Source of the DNA: Myxocyprinus asiaticus
Lineage: Eukaryota; Chordata; Actinopteri; Cypriniformes; Catostomidae
Assembly: GCF_019703515.2 (NCBI RefSeq)
Contig: NC_059374.1
Span: 15,722,245 to 15,786,244 of the forward strand
Length of the DNA stretch: 64,000 nucleotides
Direction: 5' to 3'
Shown piece after piece: positions 24,041 through 35,889 of the stretch (its first letter is position 1; the number at the start of each line of letters is the position of its first letter). The notes beneath the pieces are model-generated. The model did no database searches. It was given only the letters and a program-made list of their open reading frames with translations, and had not been told where the DNA came from. The position numbers were made by a program, and so were the translations under genes.

Positions 24041-24811
24041 ATGGCAAAGAATTCAAAATCATCAGGCTCTGGAGACATTAAAAGCCATGGCGGGAGAAAT
24101 CCAGCGGCAACTGGCGAGCATGTCTGTCATGCTGATGAAAGTCGTTGCTGACTTAGAGGATCTTGCTGTAATATGTCAGTCGATTACAGTGATGGAAACA
24201 AAATTCTCTGAGTTGGTTACAAGAATCGGGGACGTTGAGAAACTGATCAGTTATCTGGAGTCATCAGAGAGGGAATTAGCTGCTAATCTGCTAGCAACCA
24301 AGATAGACTTTCAACTGTGGAGTTTTGGAAAAAACTGGAGGATTTGGAGAATCGTAGCTGGTGAAACAACATTCAAATTGTTGGAATTCCTGAGCATGAG
24401 GAAGGCCGAGATATGGTGAAATTCCTGGACAAGCTCTTCCCGAATCTGCTCGAAATAACAGGCCACAAGCTGGAAATCAAGCAAGCTCACAGAGTCCCAG
24501 CTCGGACATCTGCTGAGGGAGACAGGCCCCAATCAATTCTGGCCAAATTCCTGAGATCATCCGATAAAGATATTGTGTTGAGCAAAAGAAAGCTTTCTTG
24601 GAAAAATCACATCATTTTCTTGTTCCCAGACTTTGCGAATTCGACAAGAGAGAAACGTGATGGATTCAAGGAATGCAAGAAACTCTTACATCAATGGAAG
24701 ATCGCTTTCGCGCTGATGTTTCCGGCCAAACTGGGAATAGATACTGCAGATGGCCGCAAAGTATTTACATGCCCGCATCAAGCAGTTTCTTTCATAGAGT
24801 CAATGGGGTGA
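24041..24811 (+). pseudogene. LINE ORF1 (RNA-binding protein) pseudogene
   Basis: L1 ORF1p coats the element RNA as a coiled-coil trimer. The likely start is MAKNSKSSGSGD at 24,041; a frame change follows within about 20 codons into the frame LKAMAGEIQRQLASMSVML, and a heptad-like stretch (TRIGDVEKLISYLESSEREL) fits a coiled coil. A second break lies near 24,415. The C-terminal part (24,413-24,811) reads MVKFLDKLFPNLLEITGHKL, KQAHRVPAR and ILAKFLRSSDKDIVL, typical of the RRM and C-terminal domains. It ends at TGA after SFIESMG. Confidence 0.8.
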
Positions 24812-25480
24812 GTTAGCCATTTGGTGTTTCTCATGTGGCCCCCGAGTGAGCTGTCTCGCTGTACATACACATGACTGTCTGAGGAGGCTGGGCACCATTT
24901 TGTTTCTTTTTGTGTTGGTTCCGCTGAGTGTGTTTTGTGTAGTAACGCTCCTTCAAGAAGCTCTTGCATTGATGGAGGATCACTTTTGCATTGATGTTTC
25001 CAGCCAAATTGAGAATAAATACTAAGGATGGCTGCAAAATATTTACATGCCCACAACAAGCGAAGTTTTTCATAAAATCGATGGACTGAGGAAGTCATAG
25101 TGTGTTTCTCACGTTGCCCCCAAGTAGCTTGTCTCACTGAATATACAATCGACTGTCCGAGGAAACTTGGCGCCTGTTTTGTTTCTTTTTGTGCTGGTTC
25201 CGCCTAGCGGCTGGAGTTTGTTTTGTGAAGTAACACTCCTTCAGGACAGTTGTGTATGAAACTGCTCGTTCTCAATGTTTATGCCTCCTATTGGCTGGAG
25301 ATTGTTTTGTGGAGTATTTTTTGTAGGACATTAGGAGGATTAGGTCATCTGCTTCACTCAAGACCAGCAGGCTCACTGAACATTCGTTTGACTGCCTGAG
25401 GAAGTCAGTTTTTTTGGAAGCCAGTTTTTTTGCTGGTTCCACTAGAGGCTGGAATTTGTTTTGTGGAGATGGCAAACTAT
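24690..25480. repeat. Duplicated ORF1 3' end and repeated spacer units in the LINE
   Basis: The end of ORF1 (24,690-24,890) recurs in diverged form at 24,960-25,165: tggaagatcgctttcgcgct against tggaggatcacttttgcatt, then gcatgatgtttcc-type, tatttacatgccc and gactgtc(t/c)gagg. A third motif, ggttccgc/a...gtttgttttgtg, occurs at about 24,919, 25,196 and 25,435. The spacer therefore grew by tandem duplication of roughly 240-280 bp units, and one unit still carries ORF1 coding remnants. Confidence 0.75.
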
Positions 25481-25837
25481 CGATACAGTTTTGTGAATGA
25501 ATCTTAACATTCTTTGTGTTTATTCTGCCTATTGGCTGGAGTTTGTTTTATATATTATTTTCCGTTATGTAATTCTGTCTCACAGAATTTGTATAGAAGC
25601 ACTGGACTTGAGCAATCCGACGGCAAAGTTGTCACGGGCACACTCGCAGGTGTACATGGACTTTTTGAGTTTTGAGGCGCTGTCGTGTGCAGGGTTAATA
25701 TGCACATTTTTTTTTTTTTTCTGTTTGTTTGGTTCTGGGGGAAGTTTGGGGTCTGACTGTTGCACTAATGTTGGAATGTGGTCTTTATAATTTATTTTTT
25801 TTGACACACAATCTATTTTTATTTTTTATTTGTCAAA

Positions 25838-28800
25838 ATGTCAAATGTTAATATGAGTGGATTATCTCTCTCCATGTGGAATATGAATGGGTTGGAGCAC
25901 CCCATAAAAAGAAGGAAGGTTGTTTCTTTTCTTAAACATAAGAAATTTGATATAGTGTTTCTTCAAGAAATGCATTTTTCCCCGGAGGAAGCTGAAAAAT
26001 TTGGGAAGATATGGGGTGGACATTTTTTCTTTAGTGCTGGCTCAAGTAAGAGCAGGGGAGTCATTACATTGATAAGTAAACATCTACAATTCAAATGTCT
26101 CAAACAGATTAAAGATAAATTAGGAAGAGTCATTATTGTTTTAGCAGAAATTCAGGGGCAATGGTTGATTCTGGTTAATATTTACGCACCTAATGCTGAT
26201 GATCAGGGCTTTTTTATTGATCCTGAAGGGATGTTGCAAGCTGCAGGCACCCCTTATGATATAATATTGAGAGGAGACTTTAATCTACTTATGAACTCAG
26301 TCCTTGATCACAGTGAAGCAAAAGTGTGCAAGCCCCCCAGAGCAAAATTGACGCTTCACAGGATGTGTAAAAATCTTGGTCTTCCAGATATTTGGAGACT
26401 TTTAAACACATCTGTTTTTTTTTTTTTTTCATCAGTCCATAAGATTTATTCTAGAATAGATTTTTTCTTGATATCTAAGTCCCTCATTTCATCTGTTGTT
26501 TATTGCTCAGTTGGAATCATCTTAGTCTCAGATCATGCCCTGGTGAGTTTAGAGGTGTTGCCACATACAGAGAAAAATAAGTCATATAGTTGGCACTTTT
26601 ATGTATCCCTTTTACAAAATCCTGATTTCCAACAAATGTTAAAGGCTGAAATCAATGTCTATATGGAGACCAACTGGTCCTCAGTATCCTCTGTGGGCAT
26701 GGCTTGGGAGGCACTTAAGGTGGTTCTTAGGGGTCGGATCACACAGTATGCCTCAATCATCAAAAAATCCAAAGCAAGAGAACTCGTGGAGTTGGAAGGG
26801 AATATTAAAAATGCCGAGGCAGAGCTGAAGCGCCGAATGTCGTCTGATGGCCTCAGAGAACTGACCCAACTGAAATACAGATATAATACTGTTTTGTCGC
26901 GGAAGGTGGAGTTTTGGCTATTCAGGGCAAGACAGTCATACTTTGAGTCAGGGGACAAAGCAGGGAAACTTTTAGCTAGATATATAAAGCAGAGCGAGTC
27001 TTTTTCTACCATTCCCTCAGTGAAATCTGCTGGTGGTGAAATATTTATCTCAGCCATTGATATTAATAATGCTTTTAAAGAATTCTATCTTGATCTTTAT
27101 AGTTCCTCATCTTTGTCAACCGATGAAGATATAAGAAACTTTGTGGAACCATTAGAACTCCCTAAACTGACGACTGAGCAAAAACATTATCTTGATTCTG
27201 AGATAAACTTGGAGGAGCTTGTTGAGGTAATTAAGGCCTTGCCTACAGGCAAGTCTCCAGGGCCAGACAGCTTTAGATCTTATGATACAGAACTTGTTCC
27301 ACTTTTGTTATAAGTTCATATGGAATCATTAAAGAATGGGAAGCTTCCGCCAACCATGACACAAGCCCGGATCAGTCTGATTCTTAAAAAGGACAAAGAT
27401 CCAAGCAAGTGTAAGACTCACCGTCCAATTTCCCTGAACCAGCTAGACGTTAAAACTTTGTCAAAAATTTTGGCTAACCGATTAAGTTATGACATCTTTT
27501 ATACATATAGATCAGGTGGGGTTTATTCAGGGCCGCAGCTCTTCTGATAACATTAGGCGTTTCATCAATATTATGTGGTCAGTGGTGAATGATAAGACTC
27601 TGGTCACTGCCATCACACTTGACGCAAAAAAGGCGTTTGATATGGTAGAATGGGATTATCTTTTTAAGATGTTGGAAAGATATGGGTTCGGGAAGACTTT
27701 TATTGGATGGATTAAGTTACTTTATAGACACCCGTTAGCTGCGGTACAAACAAATGGATTAATTTCAGATTAATTACTCTGGACAGGGGCACCCGGTAGG
27801 GTTGCCATCTTTACACATTATTGTTCTGTCTTGCCCTGGAACCATTAGCAGCTGCGATAAGAAAGGAGGATGATTTTCCATGGGTGATGGAAGGAGGTAT
27901 GGCACATAAGATTTTGCTTTACACAGATGATATTTTATTATTCGTCTCTGACCCCACTAGAGCTATACCTTACCTCCACAGAATTATTAATTCATTTTCT
28001 AAATTCTCAGGATACAGAGTCAATTGGTCTAAATCCAAAGCTTTGGCTTTGACAGCATACTGCCCAGTAATGGCTTTTCAGTCGGGCGCTTTCCAGTGGC
28101 CCAAACAGGGCATTAAATATTTGGCCATTTTATTCCCAGCAAATTTGTGTGATTTAGTTAGAGTTAATTTTGACCCCTTAATAAAAAGATTTTCGAGCGA
28201 TGTGGGCAGGTGGGCTTCATTACATGTATCTATGATTGAGAAGTTTAATGTTATTAAAATGAATTGTATTCCAAAATTCAACTACCTGCTTAAGTCTCTC
28301 CCTGTAGATGTCCCCCTCTTTTATTTCAAGCAATTTGATAGCATAGCAAAGTCCTTCATTTGGAACGGCAAGTGTCCCAGATTACATTTCAATAAGATAC
28401 ATAGGCCGTACATTTCAGGATTCCCAGATCTCAGTTCTTTAGGTACTTACAGCTGCGCCACCTGCTCTGTACTATATTTGGGAGTAGCATACACCCCAAA
28501 AAAGGGGCAGATACTCTAGAAGTGGTGATTACTGCTTTTGGAAAAGGTCATGAGGTATCAGTATATTACTCCCTGCTAATTCAGAGTCTGGGGGACGGAG
28601 CTTCAACTTCTCTCAAGAGATTATGGGATAGAGATTTAAACTTGGTATTGGAGGAGGGAGTGTGGGCTAGGATTCTAAAAAAATGTCAAGTCTACATCTA
28701 GAGATTCAAGGGTGCGTCAGATGCAATTTAAGATTGTGCTTCAATCATATTGGACAACCTCTAGATTGTATAGACTTGGTCTTAAAGACACACCCACCTG

Positions 28801-28900
28801 CTGGTGATGCCAATCAGAAGACGGGGACACAACCCATGTTTTTTGGGGATGTGTTAAGATACAAGAATTTTGGTTGAAGATACAGAGATTTATGTGTGAC
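25838..28900 (+). pseudogene. LINE ORF2 (endonuclease-reverse transcriptase) pseudogene
   Basis: First frame, 491 codons (25,838-27,313): an APE-type endonuclease with WNMNG (Asn near residue 15), LQEMH (Glu 44), RGDFNLL, RIDFFLIS and SDH; all metal and catalytic positions are present. It ends soon after GKSPGPDSF, the first reverse transcriptase block. Later blocks are split over frames: 27,320-27,547 (HRPISL), 27,489-27,773 (VGFIQGRSS, LDAKKAFDMVEWDYLF with a catalytic Asp) and 27,821-28,519 (YTDDILLF; the usual residue after Tyr is Ala). The end near 28,790-28,850 keeps CxxC...H....C residues (GDTTHVFWGC) with a stop inside. At least four frames, so inactive. Confidence 0.88.
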
Positions 28901-29339
28901 ATTTTGGACACACAATTTTCATTTTGCCCCAGTCTCTGCATTTTGGGTGATGGAGTGGTCATTAATTTTGGGGATAGCCACTTGAAAGGTTGGGTCCTGG
29001 CCGGAGTTATGGTTGCCAGGTGAATCATTCTTTGGGGGTGGAAGACAGCGGGGACACCCATGTTTCAGGAGTGGTGCGGGGAGATGGGTAGGGTGGCAGC
29101 ATTTGAGGAGGTGATTTATAGAAGGTTGGGAAAATGGGATTTGGGGTGGATATTTAGCTTTTTTCGGGGGTTCTCGGGGAGGGGCAGTGGAGAGGGATTT
29201 TTGGTTTTAAATTGTAATGTTTAGTTTGATGTGTATGTGCACTCTTGTTTTTTGAAAGTATATTTTTTTTAGTTTGTTTTTAGTTTTGTTTTATTTTTAT
29301 GGTTACAGTGGTGTAAGTGACCACTGTAGTGTGTGTTTG

Positions 29340-29623
29340 TGTCGGGACCTTCATGTTGTAGTTGTTCCCCACACTACAATTCCCAGCAAGCACCATCATC
29401 ATTAGTTTCACCTGTTTTCCATCAGTGTTCACAGCTGTCCCTCGTGTTGTTAATTCCCATGCCTGTATATATTCCCTCGTGTTTCCTCACTCATGGACTA
29501 GTTCTGTCCATTGTAGCATTGAGCTAAGTAGTTCCTTTGTTCGTCAAGCCTTGTGGTATTTGTCTTCTTCATTAAATACTGCATTTGGTTCTCTAACTTC
29601 TCTCTCCTTGTTCATTGCTGATA
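29340..29623 (+). repeat. 5' LTR
   Basis: 284 bp beginning TGTCGGG and ending TTGCTGATA, with aagccttgtggtatttgtct and attaaatactgcatttgg near its end. The repeated counterpart is at 30,990-31,192. Confidence 0.7.
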
Positions 29624-29642
29624 GAAGAGCAGACCTGCAAAA

Positions 29643-30734
29643 ATGAACGCAGCAGGATCCAGTTACTTGCAACAACCCCACAATGCTTACAAGCAAGTTA
29701 TGCAGCCTTTTGAGGTTGTTGTTCGTCGGGTTCAACATGCACTGTATCCCATAGTGAGAGTTCCTGTTATCACCTCTCCATCATCGGTCAGTGCTACCAG
29801 AACTACAGCGCCCTACTCTGTTAACTCCTCTCTTGACCCTTGGTTCAACTTCCTTGTAACTCCAATTCCAGTGGTCTCTGAGCTCCCCTCAGTGGAGACC
29901 ACTTTCTCCCCAGCCTCGGTGGTACTGGAGACTTCCTTCATTGAGCCTCCCACAGCAGTGCTCACAGCTGTTCTGAAGAGGAGGAGGTGGAGAAGAAGGG
30001 CTCCTACTCCCTTATCACTGCCTATGCTCACGACCACTGTGGCCGTTCCCCTGTCGCTGCCTGTGCTCACGACCACTGTGGCCGTTCCCCTGTCGCTGCC
30101 TGTGCTCACGACCACTGTGGCCGTTCCCCTGACGCTGCCTGTGCTCACGACCACTGTGGCCGTTCCCCTGACGCCGCCTGTGCATACGACCACTGTGGCC
30201 GTTCCCCTGACGCCGCCTGTGCTCACGACCACTGTGGCCGTTCCCCTGACGCCGCCTGTGCTCACGACCACTGTGGCCGTTCCCCTGTCGCCGCCTGTGC
30301 TCACGACCACGCAGGCCGTTCCCCTGTCGCCGCCTGTGCTCACGACCACGCAGGCCGTTCCCCTGTCGCCGCCTGTGCTCATGACCACGCAGGCCGTTCC
30401 CCTGTCGCCGCCTGTGCTCACGACCACGCAGGCCGTTCCCCTGTCGCCGCCTGTGCTCACGACCACGCAGGCCGTTCCCCTGTCGCCGCCTGTGCTCACG
30501 ACCACGCAGGCCGTTCCCCTGTCGCCGCCTGTGCTCACGACCATGCAGGCCGTTCCCCTGTCGCTGCCTGTGCTCACAACCACGGCGACTCCTCCCTCTG
30601 AGTCATCCACAACTTCACCCGCTCCTTTTCCAGCAGCTCCGCCCGCTCCGCCTCCTGCGACTCAACTTCCTGAACCAATGGTGGTTCCGCCCCCTGAACC
30701 CCTGCCAGTTCCATCCTGTTGTCCTGATCCTTAG
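29643..30734 (+). CDS. 363-residue Pro/Thr/Val repeat protein of the LTR element
   Basis: Intact ORF starting MNAAGSSYLQQPHNAYKQVM just inside the 5' LTR, the position of gag. Residues 1-120 have no motif I recognise; KRRRWRRR (about 112-119) is a basic cluster. Then fifteen 13-residue units of the type TTTVAVPLSLPVL run to about residue 320, and a Pro/Ala-rich tail with PPAPPPA ends the protein. There is no protease, zinc knuckle or polymerase motif. It is probably a degenerate gag kept open because the 39-bp unit contains no stop in this frame, not by selection. Confidence 0.5.
   Translation: MNAAGSSYLQQPHNAYKQVMQPFEVVVRRVQHALYPIVRVPVITSPSSVSATRTTAPYSVNSSLDPWFNFLVTPIPVVSELPSVETTFSPASVVLETSFIEPPTAVLTAVLKRRRWRRRAPTPLSLPMLTTTVAVPLSLPVLTTTVAVPLSLPVLTTTVAVPLTLPVLTTTVAVPLTPPVHTTTVAVPLTPPVLTTTVAVPLTPPVLTTTVAVPLSPPVLTTTQAVPLSPPVLTTTQAVPLSPPVLMTTQAVPLSPPVLTTTQAVPLSPPVLTTTQAVPLSPPVLTTTQAVPLSPPVLTTMQAVPLSLPVLTTTATPPSESSTTSPAPFPAAPPAPPPATQLPEPMVVPPPEPLPVPSCCPDP
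30010..30600. repeat. 39-bp minisatellite, 15 units
   Basis: Units of 39 bp with the core gctcacgaccac and gccgttcccctg. The first seven carry ctgtggccg and later units carry gcaggccg, so the array has two subtypes in blocks, a sign of expansion by unequal exchange or slippage. Two plus-strand frames and one minus-strand frame remain open across the entire array. Confidence 0.95.
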
Positions 30735-30989
30735 CCTGTACCCTTCCTGGAGCAACCTCCCAAACCACCGGGCCCAGTACCCTTCCTGGAGCCTCCTCCC
30801 AAACCTCAGGACCCCACTCCCTTCCTGGAATCCTCCCTGGCCTCCTTATCATCTGCAGGCTCCTCCTTGGCCTCCTAATCATCCTCCGGATCCTTCCTGG
30901 TCTGCCTGGCCCTGCCCTCCTTTCCATCTGTCATTGGGCACCAGGAGTCGCCTTTTAAGGAGGAGGAGGTGGGGGGGGGGTGGTAGTTC

Positions 30990-31138
30990 TGTCACACACA
31001 CATATATATATATTCCCTCGTGTTTCCTCACTCATGGTCTGGTACCGTCCATTGTATCATTGAGCTAAGTAGTTCCTTTGTTCATCAAGCCTTGTGTTAT
31101 TTATATTTGTCTTCATTAAATGCAGTATTTGAGTTCAC

Positions 31139-31173
<35 letters not shown>

Positions 31174-31192
31174 TCCTTGTTCAATGCTGACA
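30990..31192 (+). repeat. 3' LTR, 5'-shortened
   Basis: 203 bp matching the last two thirds of the LTR at 29,340-29,623. It contains a CT microsatellite (31,141-31,171) where the other LTR has only tctctcc, so the two copies have diverged. Confidence 0.7.
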
Positions 31193-31945
31193 GATATAGG
31201 ATCAGCTGTCCTTTCTGTGGTTTTAACTTTAAACTGTGGGATATGAACTGCGGCCACTGTACATCCTGAATATGGGTCTTTTGAACCATCTGCATCAGAG
31301 TAATATGCCAGAGTTAGGCACTGTTGAATTTCTATAGAAAGGCATGTTAGTTTATAAGTTTCATGTAGCTGGAGATCAACTGGGGACATTAAATGTTAAA
31401 CCTGATCAGCTGATTCTCAAATATTGTTAAAAGAGACTTAAGCCAGCCAGCGATAAGTCGAAAGTGTGTCTTGTGTTCATCCGCCCTCATGCCGCAATTC
31501 AGCTGATAGCATGTCTTTTTCTTTTTTGTGCAAACCGTATTCAGCCCAGATCTCAGATGATTTTGGTTGACCAGACTCAAGCCAATGTTCAGCCAAATGA
31601 ATGTCTTTGCTATGTGTTTTGGTTGACCAAGACTCACCAGACTTCAGCCAAATGCTATTTCAAAGAAAGGCATTACAATTTCACTGCCAGAACCAAAATA
31701 GAAGTACCAAAAGTAAGCCAGATTTGGCCCACCCTCTGTTGATATCTGGGTTAGGAGCAAAATAGTTTAGTGTGGTGTGAATGATAGGCCCATCACAACT
31801 ATGGGAGAGTCTTAATTTTTGAAAAACTGAAATAATTTTCACATAGTAAATATTGATAAGGTTTGTTTGATAATCTAAACAAAGCTTAAAATAATAGTTT
31901 TAAACATTTAAGTGTTTTTTTCTATTTTTTTTATTGTTTATTTAT

Positions 31946-31977
<32 letters not shown>

Positions 31978-34501
31978 ATAAAATAATGGATTTTCATGAA
32001 AAGTTTTTAATTTTCAATCTGACCTCAAATCTTGGTGAAATCTATTAGCTTTAATAAAAATCAACCCCTAGAACATGAAATTGCCTGAAGTTGAACAAAC
32101 ACCCATTCACACTTTTATATATTCAAACCTGCAATACAAAAATGTACCATGTCAGGTTTGACGATAACAATGCCAAATGCCATTGCATGGTTCTCCTGTT
32201 TCATAACTAACTGTGATGCAGTTCATTTGAATATGAAGAAGCACAAATGAGATTTGAGGGCTTCAGTGTAGGACAAGATTTTCAGTGAAATTTTGGTCCC
32301 TTTGTGAGGTTGACAGCCCCAGATCACTACATGCTTTAGCTGGAATAAAAGGCAACATGCACAAGAAAAAATATCCTTTTGTGTATAATAGATCAAGGAA
32401 AGTCAAATGGGTATGGAACTACATAAGGGTGAATAAATGTTTTCAGAATTTTCTTTTTTGGGTGCACTACCTGTGTGCACAGTATATGTATTTATACATC
32501 CTACAGTAAAGTGACTTGGTATGCTTAACCTACAAACTCTTTTAATTAAACTCTAACCTCAATTTAAACCCCCAGTTATGTCCCCACATCCTCCATCCCA
32601 TTTCATAATTTTCACTGCCATTATGTTTGGATAAATTCCTTCAATTAATTACTAAATCCTACAATGTTTTAATTTAATCGCTGTAGAATTGAATTAAAAC
32701 CCAATCTCATTTTAGGAATACCTGAACCCCACCTCTCTCTCTCACTCTATCTGTCTGTTTTGTTGAACATTAAATTCCGGTGGCCCATGTTATTTATTGA
32801 CTTTGTCTGTTGGCAGTTGGCCACAGCTGTCCTTGGGGTGCTATTTCATTTATAAAGTGGACAGAAGCTCCATGTCTATTTATTCTGACCCTATGCGGGG
32901 TGACATGCCATTCTGTGTGCCATGATGGCATTAACAACACCAAAGCAGATGGAGAGAGTCTAAGGTCTCCATTGAAAGTCTGAGCTCTGGGTGAAGCAAT
33001 GGTGCATAAACTGAATCCCTGCACTTAAGTTGTCTTGGATGTTGATTGGTAAATCGACACTTTAAAGATAATTTATTTATACTGTCAGATCTCTCCAGTG
33101 CATGTCCTGAATTTGTGCGAGTATGTGATTTTTTTTTTTAGACAAAACAATTAACCAGCCTGGTCTTATGAGTATTATGTGACCATGGCAACATTTTTGC
33201 CAAACAAAAAATTATGTGCATTATTACATGTTTGGCTGCAGTATCCCAGTGAAATGTCCAGTGGCGGGTGCACAAAAGCAGTGAAATTGTGTCGTAAACA
33301 GAAAAAGGTTTTTAAGTTGAATATTAGATGGAGGTTTTTATGAGTAAAACGTACATCCCTATCCTACAACATTTACCTAAACCTAGAGCTGGGCAATAAA
33401 ATGATTTGCTATCCAGCTAATATCATATTGTCAGAGATCTTCTATACAGCGATAACAACCTCCGTGCTTTTACCAAAGGAGAGAACATAAATGGTCAACT
33501 AGAGTGTTATGACAGTAAGTCACCATTTGCAGATACCATACAAATGAATGGGGAGAGCTGAAATCTGACCCCTACCTGTTGCAAAATTCTCTGTTTTCTG
33601 TGTTATTGTTGTTAACTCCACACATAGTTCATCCCAAAAAGATTGTTTAGTGTAAAACATGTTGAAGATTAGTGGACCGACAGTCAATTCATTAAATGAT
33701 GAGCTGTTTCCTCACAAAAGCAGTTTATTCAGCATAATGAAACATCTCTTCCATACACATCCATTTAAAAAAAAGGCCTCTTGTCTCCACAACAGTGTAC
33801 TGCCCATAGAATGTCTAAAGGACTGCTGCATTATGCTATTTTAGGCTAAGCTTATAGACTCCCCTCTGTAGAAGTGTTCTGATATCATTGTGTACCGAAC
33901 AAGACAGCACTTATAATGCAAAACAGCTATCAACTGAACACAACAACAACTCCGACATCAACACCAATGCTGTTTATTTATGTACTATTTAGATTTTTTA
34001 ATGATCCATAGTGCTGTCACAGGCAAGAAAGTGTTTGTTCTTCTTGTGATGCTTATTGGCAGTTGGAAATCCAGCTTTTAGTGCATTTCCGCCACCTACT
34101 GAGCTGGAGTGTAGAGCATCACAAGAAAGTCTTTCAGTAGAGTCAAACATCAGCTGAAGATTATGACATTTTTTCATTGAAATGAGGTCACACACCTTAT
34201 GTAGGATTAAATCCTTAACTGAGTGTAGCTACTCTAAAGGTAGCTTACCCTATGGAGTTTACTTATAAAGAAACAAGTTATGTTTAATTAATTCTGGAGG
34301 TCTAACAAACATGTAGAATGCAGTTCTGCCCCCATTAAGGGTATGAAATGTATATTGTGATAAATATCGATATCGAACGATATGAAAAAAAAAAAAAACT
34401 ACCTTACCTAAAACCCATAGTGTCATAAAAGCAAATGAGGGACAGACACAAAACCAACATCCTTACCCTTAACCAACACCTAAACCTAACCAATATTGTC
34501 C
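31193..34501. other. No gene; old repeats
   Basis: 31,460-31,745 contains cagatttggccca, tttggttgacca and related blocks similar to the 22.1-22.6 kb repeat. An (AT)n tract lies at about 31,947-31,977. 32,390-32,475 resembles the gtgagtaaat MITE tail (gggtgaataaatg, ttttttgggtgcac). 33,130-34,501 holds poly-T and poly-A runs only. No coding segment recognised. Confidence 0.5.
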
Positions 34502-35135
34502 AAGGTCTTCAATGTCTACAGGGAGCTCTGTTTGAGCCCTTGGAGTCAGCTGAGCTTAAGGAACTCTCTTTGAAGACTGCCCTCCTGACTGCACTCACTT
34601 CCATCAAAAGGGTAGGGGACATGCAGGCGTTCTCTGTCAGCGAACCTTGCCTGGAGTTTGGTCCGGGTTACTCTCTTGTGATCCTGAGACCCCGACCAGG
34701 CTATGTGCCCAAGGTTCCCACGACTCCTTTTAGGGATCAGATGGTGAACCTGCAAGCACTGCCCCAGGAGGAGGCAGACCCAGCTTTGGCATTGCTGTGT
34801 CCGGTGCGAGCTTTACGCATCTATTTGGATCGCATGCAGAACCTTAGAAGCTCCAAGCAGCTCTTTGTTTGCTTTGGTGGACAGCGGAAAGGAAGCGCTG
34901 TCTCCAAACAGAGGATCGCCCACTGGGTCATCGACGCCATCACGATGGCATATCAGGCTCAGGATGTTCCACCCCCTTCAGGGTTACAAGCCAACTACAC
35001 CAGGAGTGTGGCAGCCTCCTGGGCCCTGGCCAGTGGCGCCTCTTTGGCAGACATCTGCAGAGCAGTGGGCTAGGCAACACCCAACACCTTTGCGAGGTTC
35101 TACAATTTCCAGGTTGAGCCGGTCTCATCCTGTGT
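34502..35135 (+). pseudogene. DIRS tyrosine recombinase pseudogene (copy 3)
   Basis: A long open stretch to 35,073 holds TSIKRVGDMQAFS with the conserved Arg, RPRPGYVPKVPTTPFRDQMV, QLFVCFGGQRKGSAVSKQRI and NYTRSVAASWALASGASLAD, where the His of the HxxR motif is Asn. A TAG then replaces the Trp codon after DICRAVG, and beyond it ATPNTFARFYN still carries the catalytic Tyr in the same frame. The N-terminal half is missing. Best preserved catalytic domain of the three copies, but inactive. Confidence 0.88.
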
Positions 35136-35889
35136 ATTGGCAGGCACGAGCAGGTAAGTTCCGGGACAACTGGCCGGGTGTACCGCTTGCGCATAGTGCC
35201 TTTTCCCTCCCTTGAGGTGAAGACGTGCGCTCTTCACATCCATGGATGACATTTCTCCTTAGCCCTCTGGCAGCTGAGTTTGTGGAGAAACTCGCTGACC
35301 GGCCCAGTACATGCGCTAATGAGCCCCTGTACTGAGGTAGGTGCTCCACATGTGCTGGTTCCCCGAAGGTGACCCCATGTGATATCTTCCACAAAAATTG
35401 TTTCCCTGATGGGAAACTGCGTCTTCCTCCTCTGCCCCCGGTCACCATGCTCTGTAGAAACTCCTCCCCCTTCAGGTAGGACCTACCATGGGACCTCTCA
35501 ACATGATATACTTCCGACAAGACTCAGTAAGACCATGTGACGTATTCCACTCAAAATACCACCCCCCTCCCTCTTTTTGGGCGGGGTGTGGTCTCCATGG
35601 TGTCTTCCCCTTGGGAGGGACACCCCCCGACGCAGACAATTATGGCTCCCAGTCAGTTAACAAATTCCACTCTTTTTGGGGAGAAAAGAGAGGGAAAAGA
35701 GGCCTCGGCTAGGCTAGCTTGTCCTTATAGTTGGGCAGTCGACTTGTTCCTGATGGACCGTTCAATGCTTATAAGAGCGTTGGGGGAGGTTACGTGACGG
35801 TCTGGTGCACTGGCTTTGAGGCAAACAGCAGTCTGCCCATCACACACCGCCAGTTCACGCAACACAGTTCAGTTAGATGTGGCCTTTTG

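Larger units (their letters stand above)
23903..29320 (+). mobile_element. L1-type LINE, near full length, dead
   Basis: A non-LTR retrotransposon of the L1 superfamily of about 5.4 kb: 5' region, ORF1, a 1-kb spacer with repeats, ORF2 (endonuclease, reverse transcriptase, C-terminal Cys/His region) and a T/G-rich 3' region. It would copy itself by target-primed reverse transcription. Both ORFs carry several frame breaks. End points are approximate because no clear target duplication was found. The L1 versus Tx1 branch cannot be decided by eye. Confidence 0.85.
29340..31192 (+). mobile_element. Non-autonomous LTR retrotransposon with gag-like repeat ORF
   Basis: LTR-like repeats at 29,340-29,623 (TGTCGGGACC...CTGATA) and 30,990-31,192 (TGTCACACAC...CTGACA) share attccctcgtgtttcctcac, tgagctaagtagttcctttg and catcaagccttgtg. 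A purine tract (about 30,955-30,980) precedes the right LTR as expected. The right LTR lacks about 100 bases of its 5' part, where CA/TA repeats stand. Between them is one ORF and no polymerase. No matching target duplication was seen. It directly follows the LINE tail. Confidence 0.75.

Noticed and set aside
24778..25137. 119-codon minus-strand ORF
   Set aside because: Antisense to LINE ORF1 and spacer sequence; no family features.
30010..30600. CRISPR-like regular repeat array
   Set aside because: Units are contiguous with no unique spacers, and the sequence is from a eukaryote.
29813..30610. 265-codon minus-strand ORF and 204-codon second plus-strand ORF over the 39-bp minisatellite
   Set aside because: Both stay open only because 39 is divisible by three and the unit is stop-free; the plus-strand frame starting next to the LTR is the better candidate.
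33390..34400. Two halves of a possible hAT element (gagctgggcaata... and ...gataaatatcgatatcg)
   Set aside because: The ends are only weakly similar to known termini and no flanking duplication could be shown.
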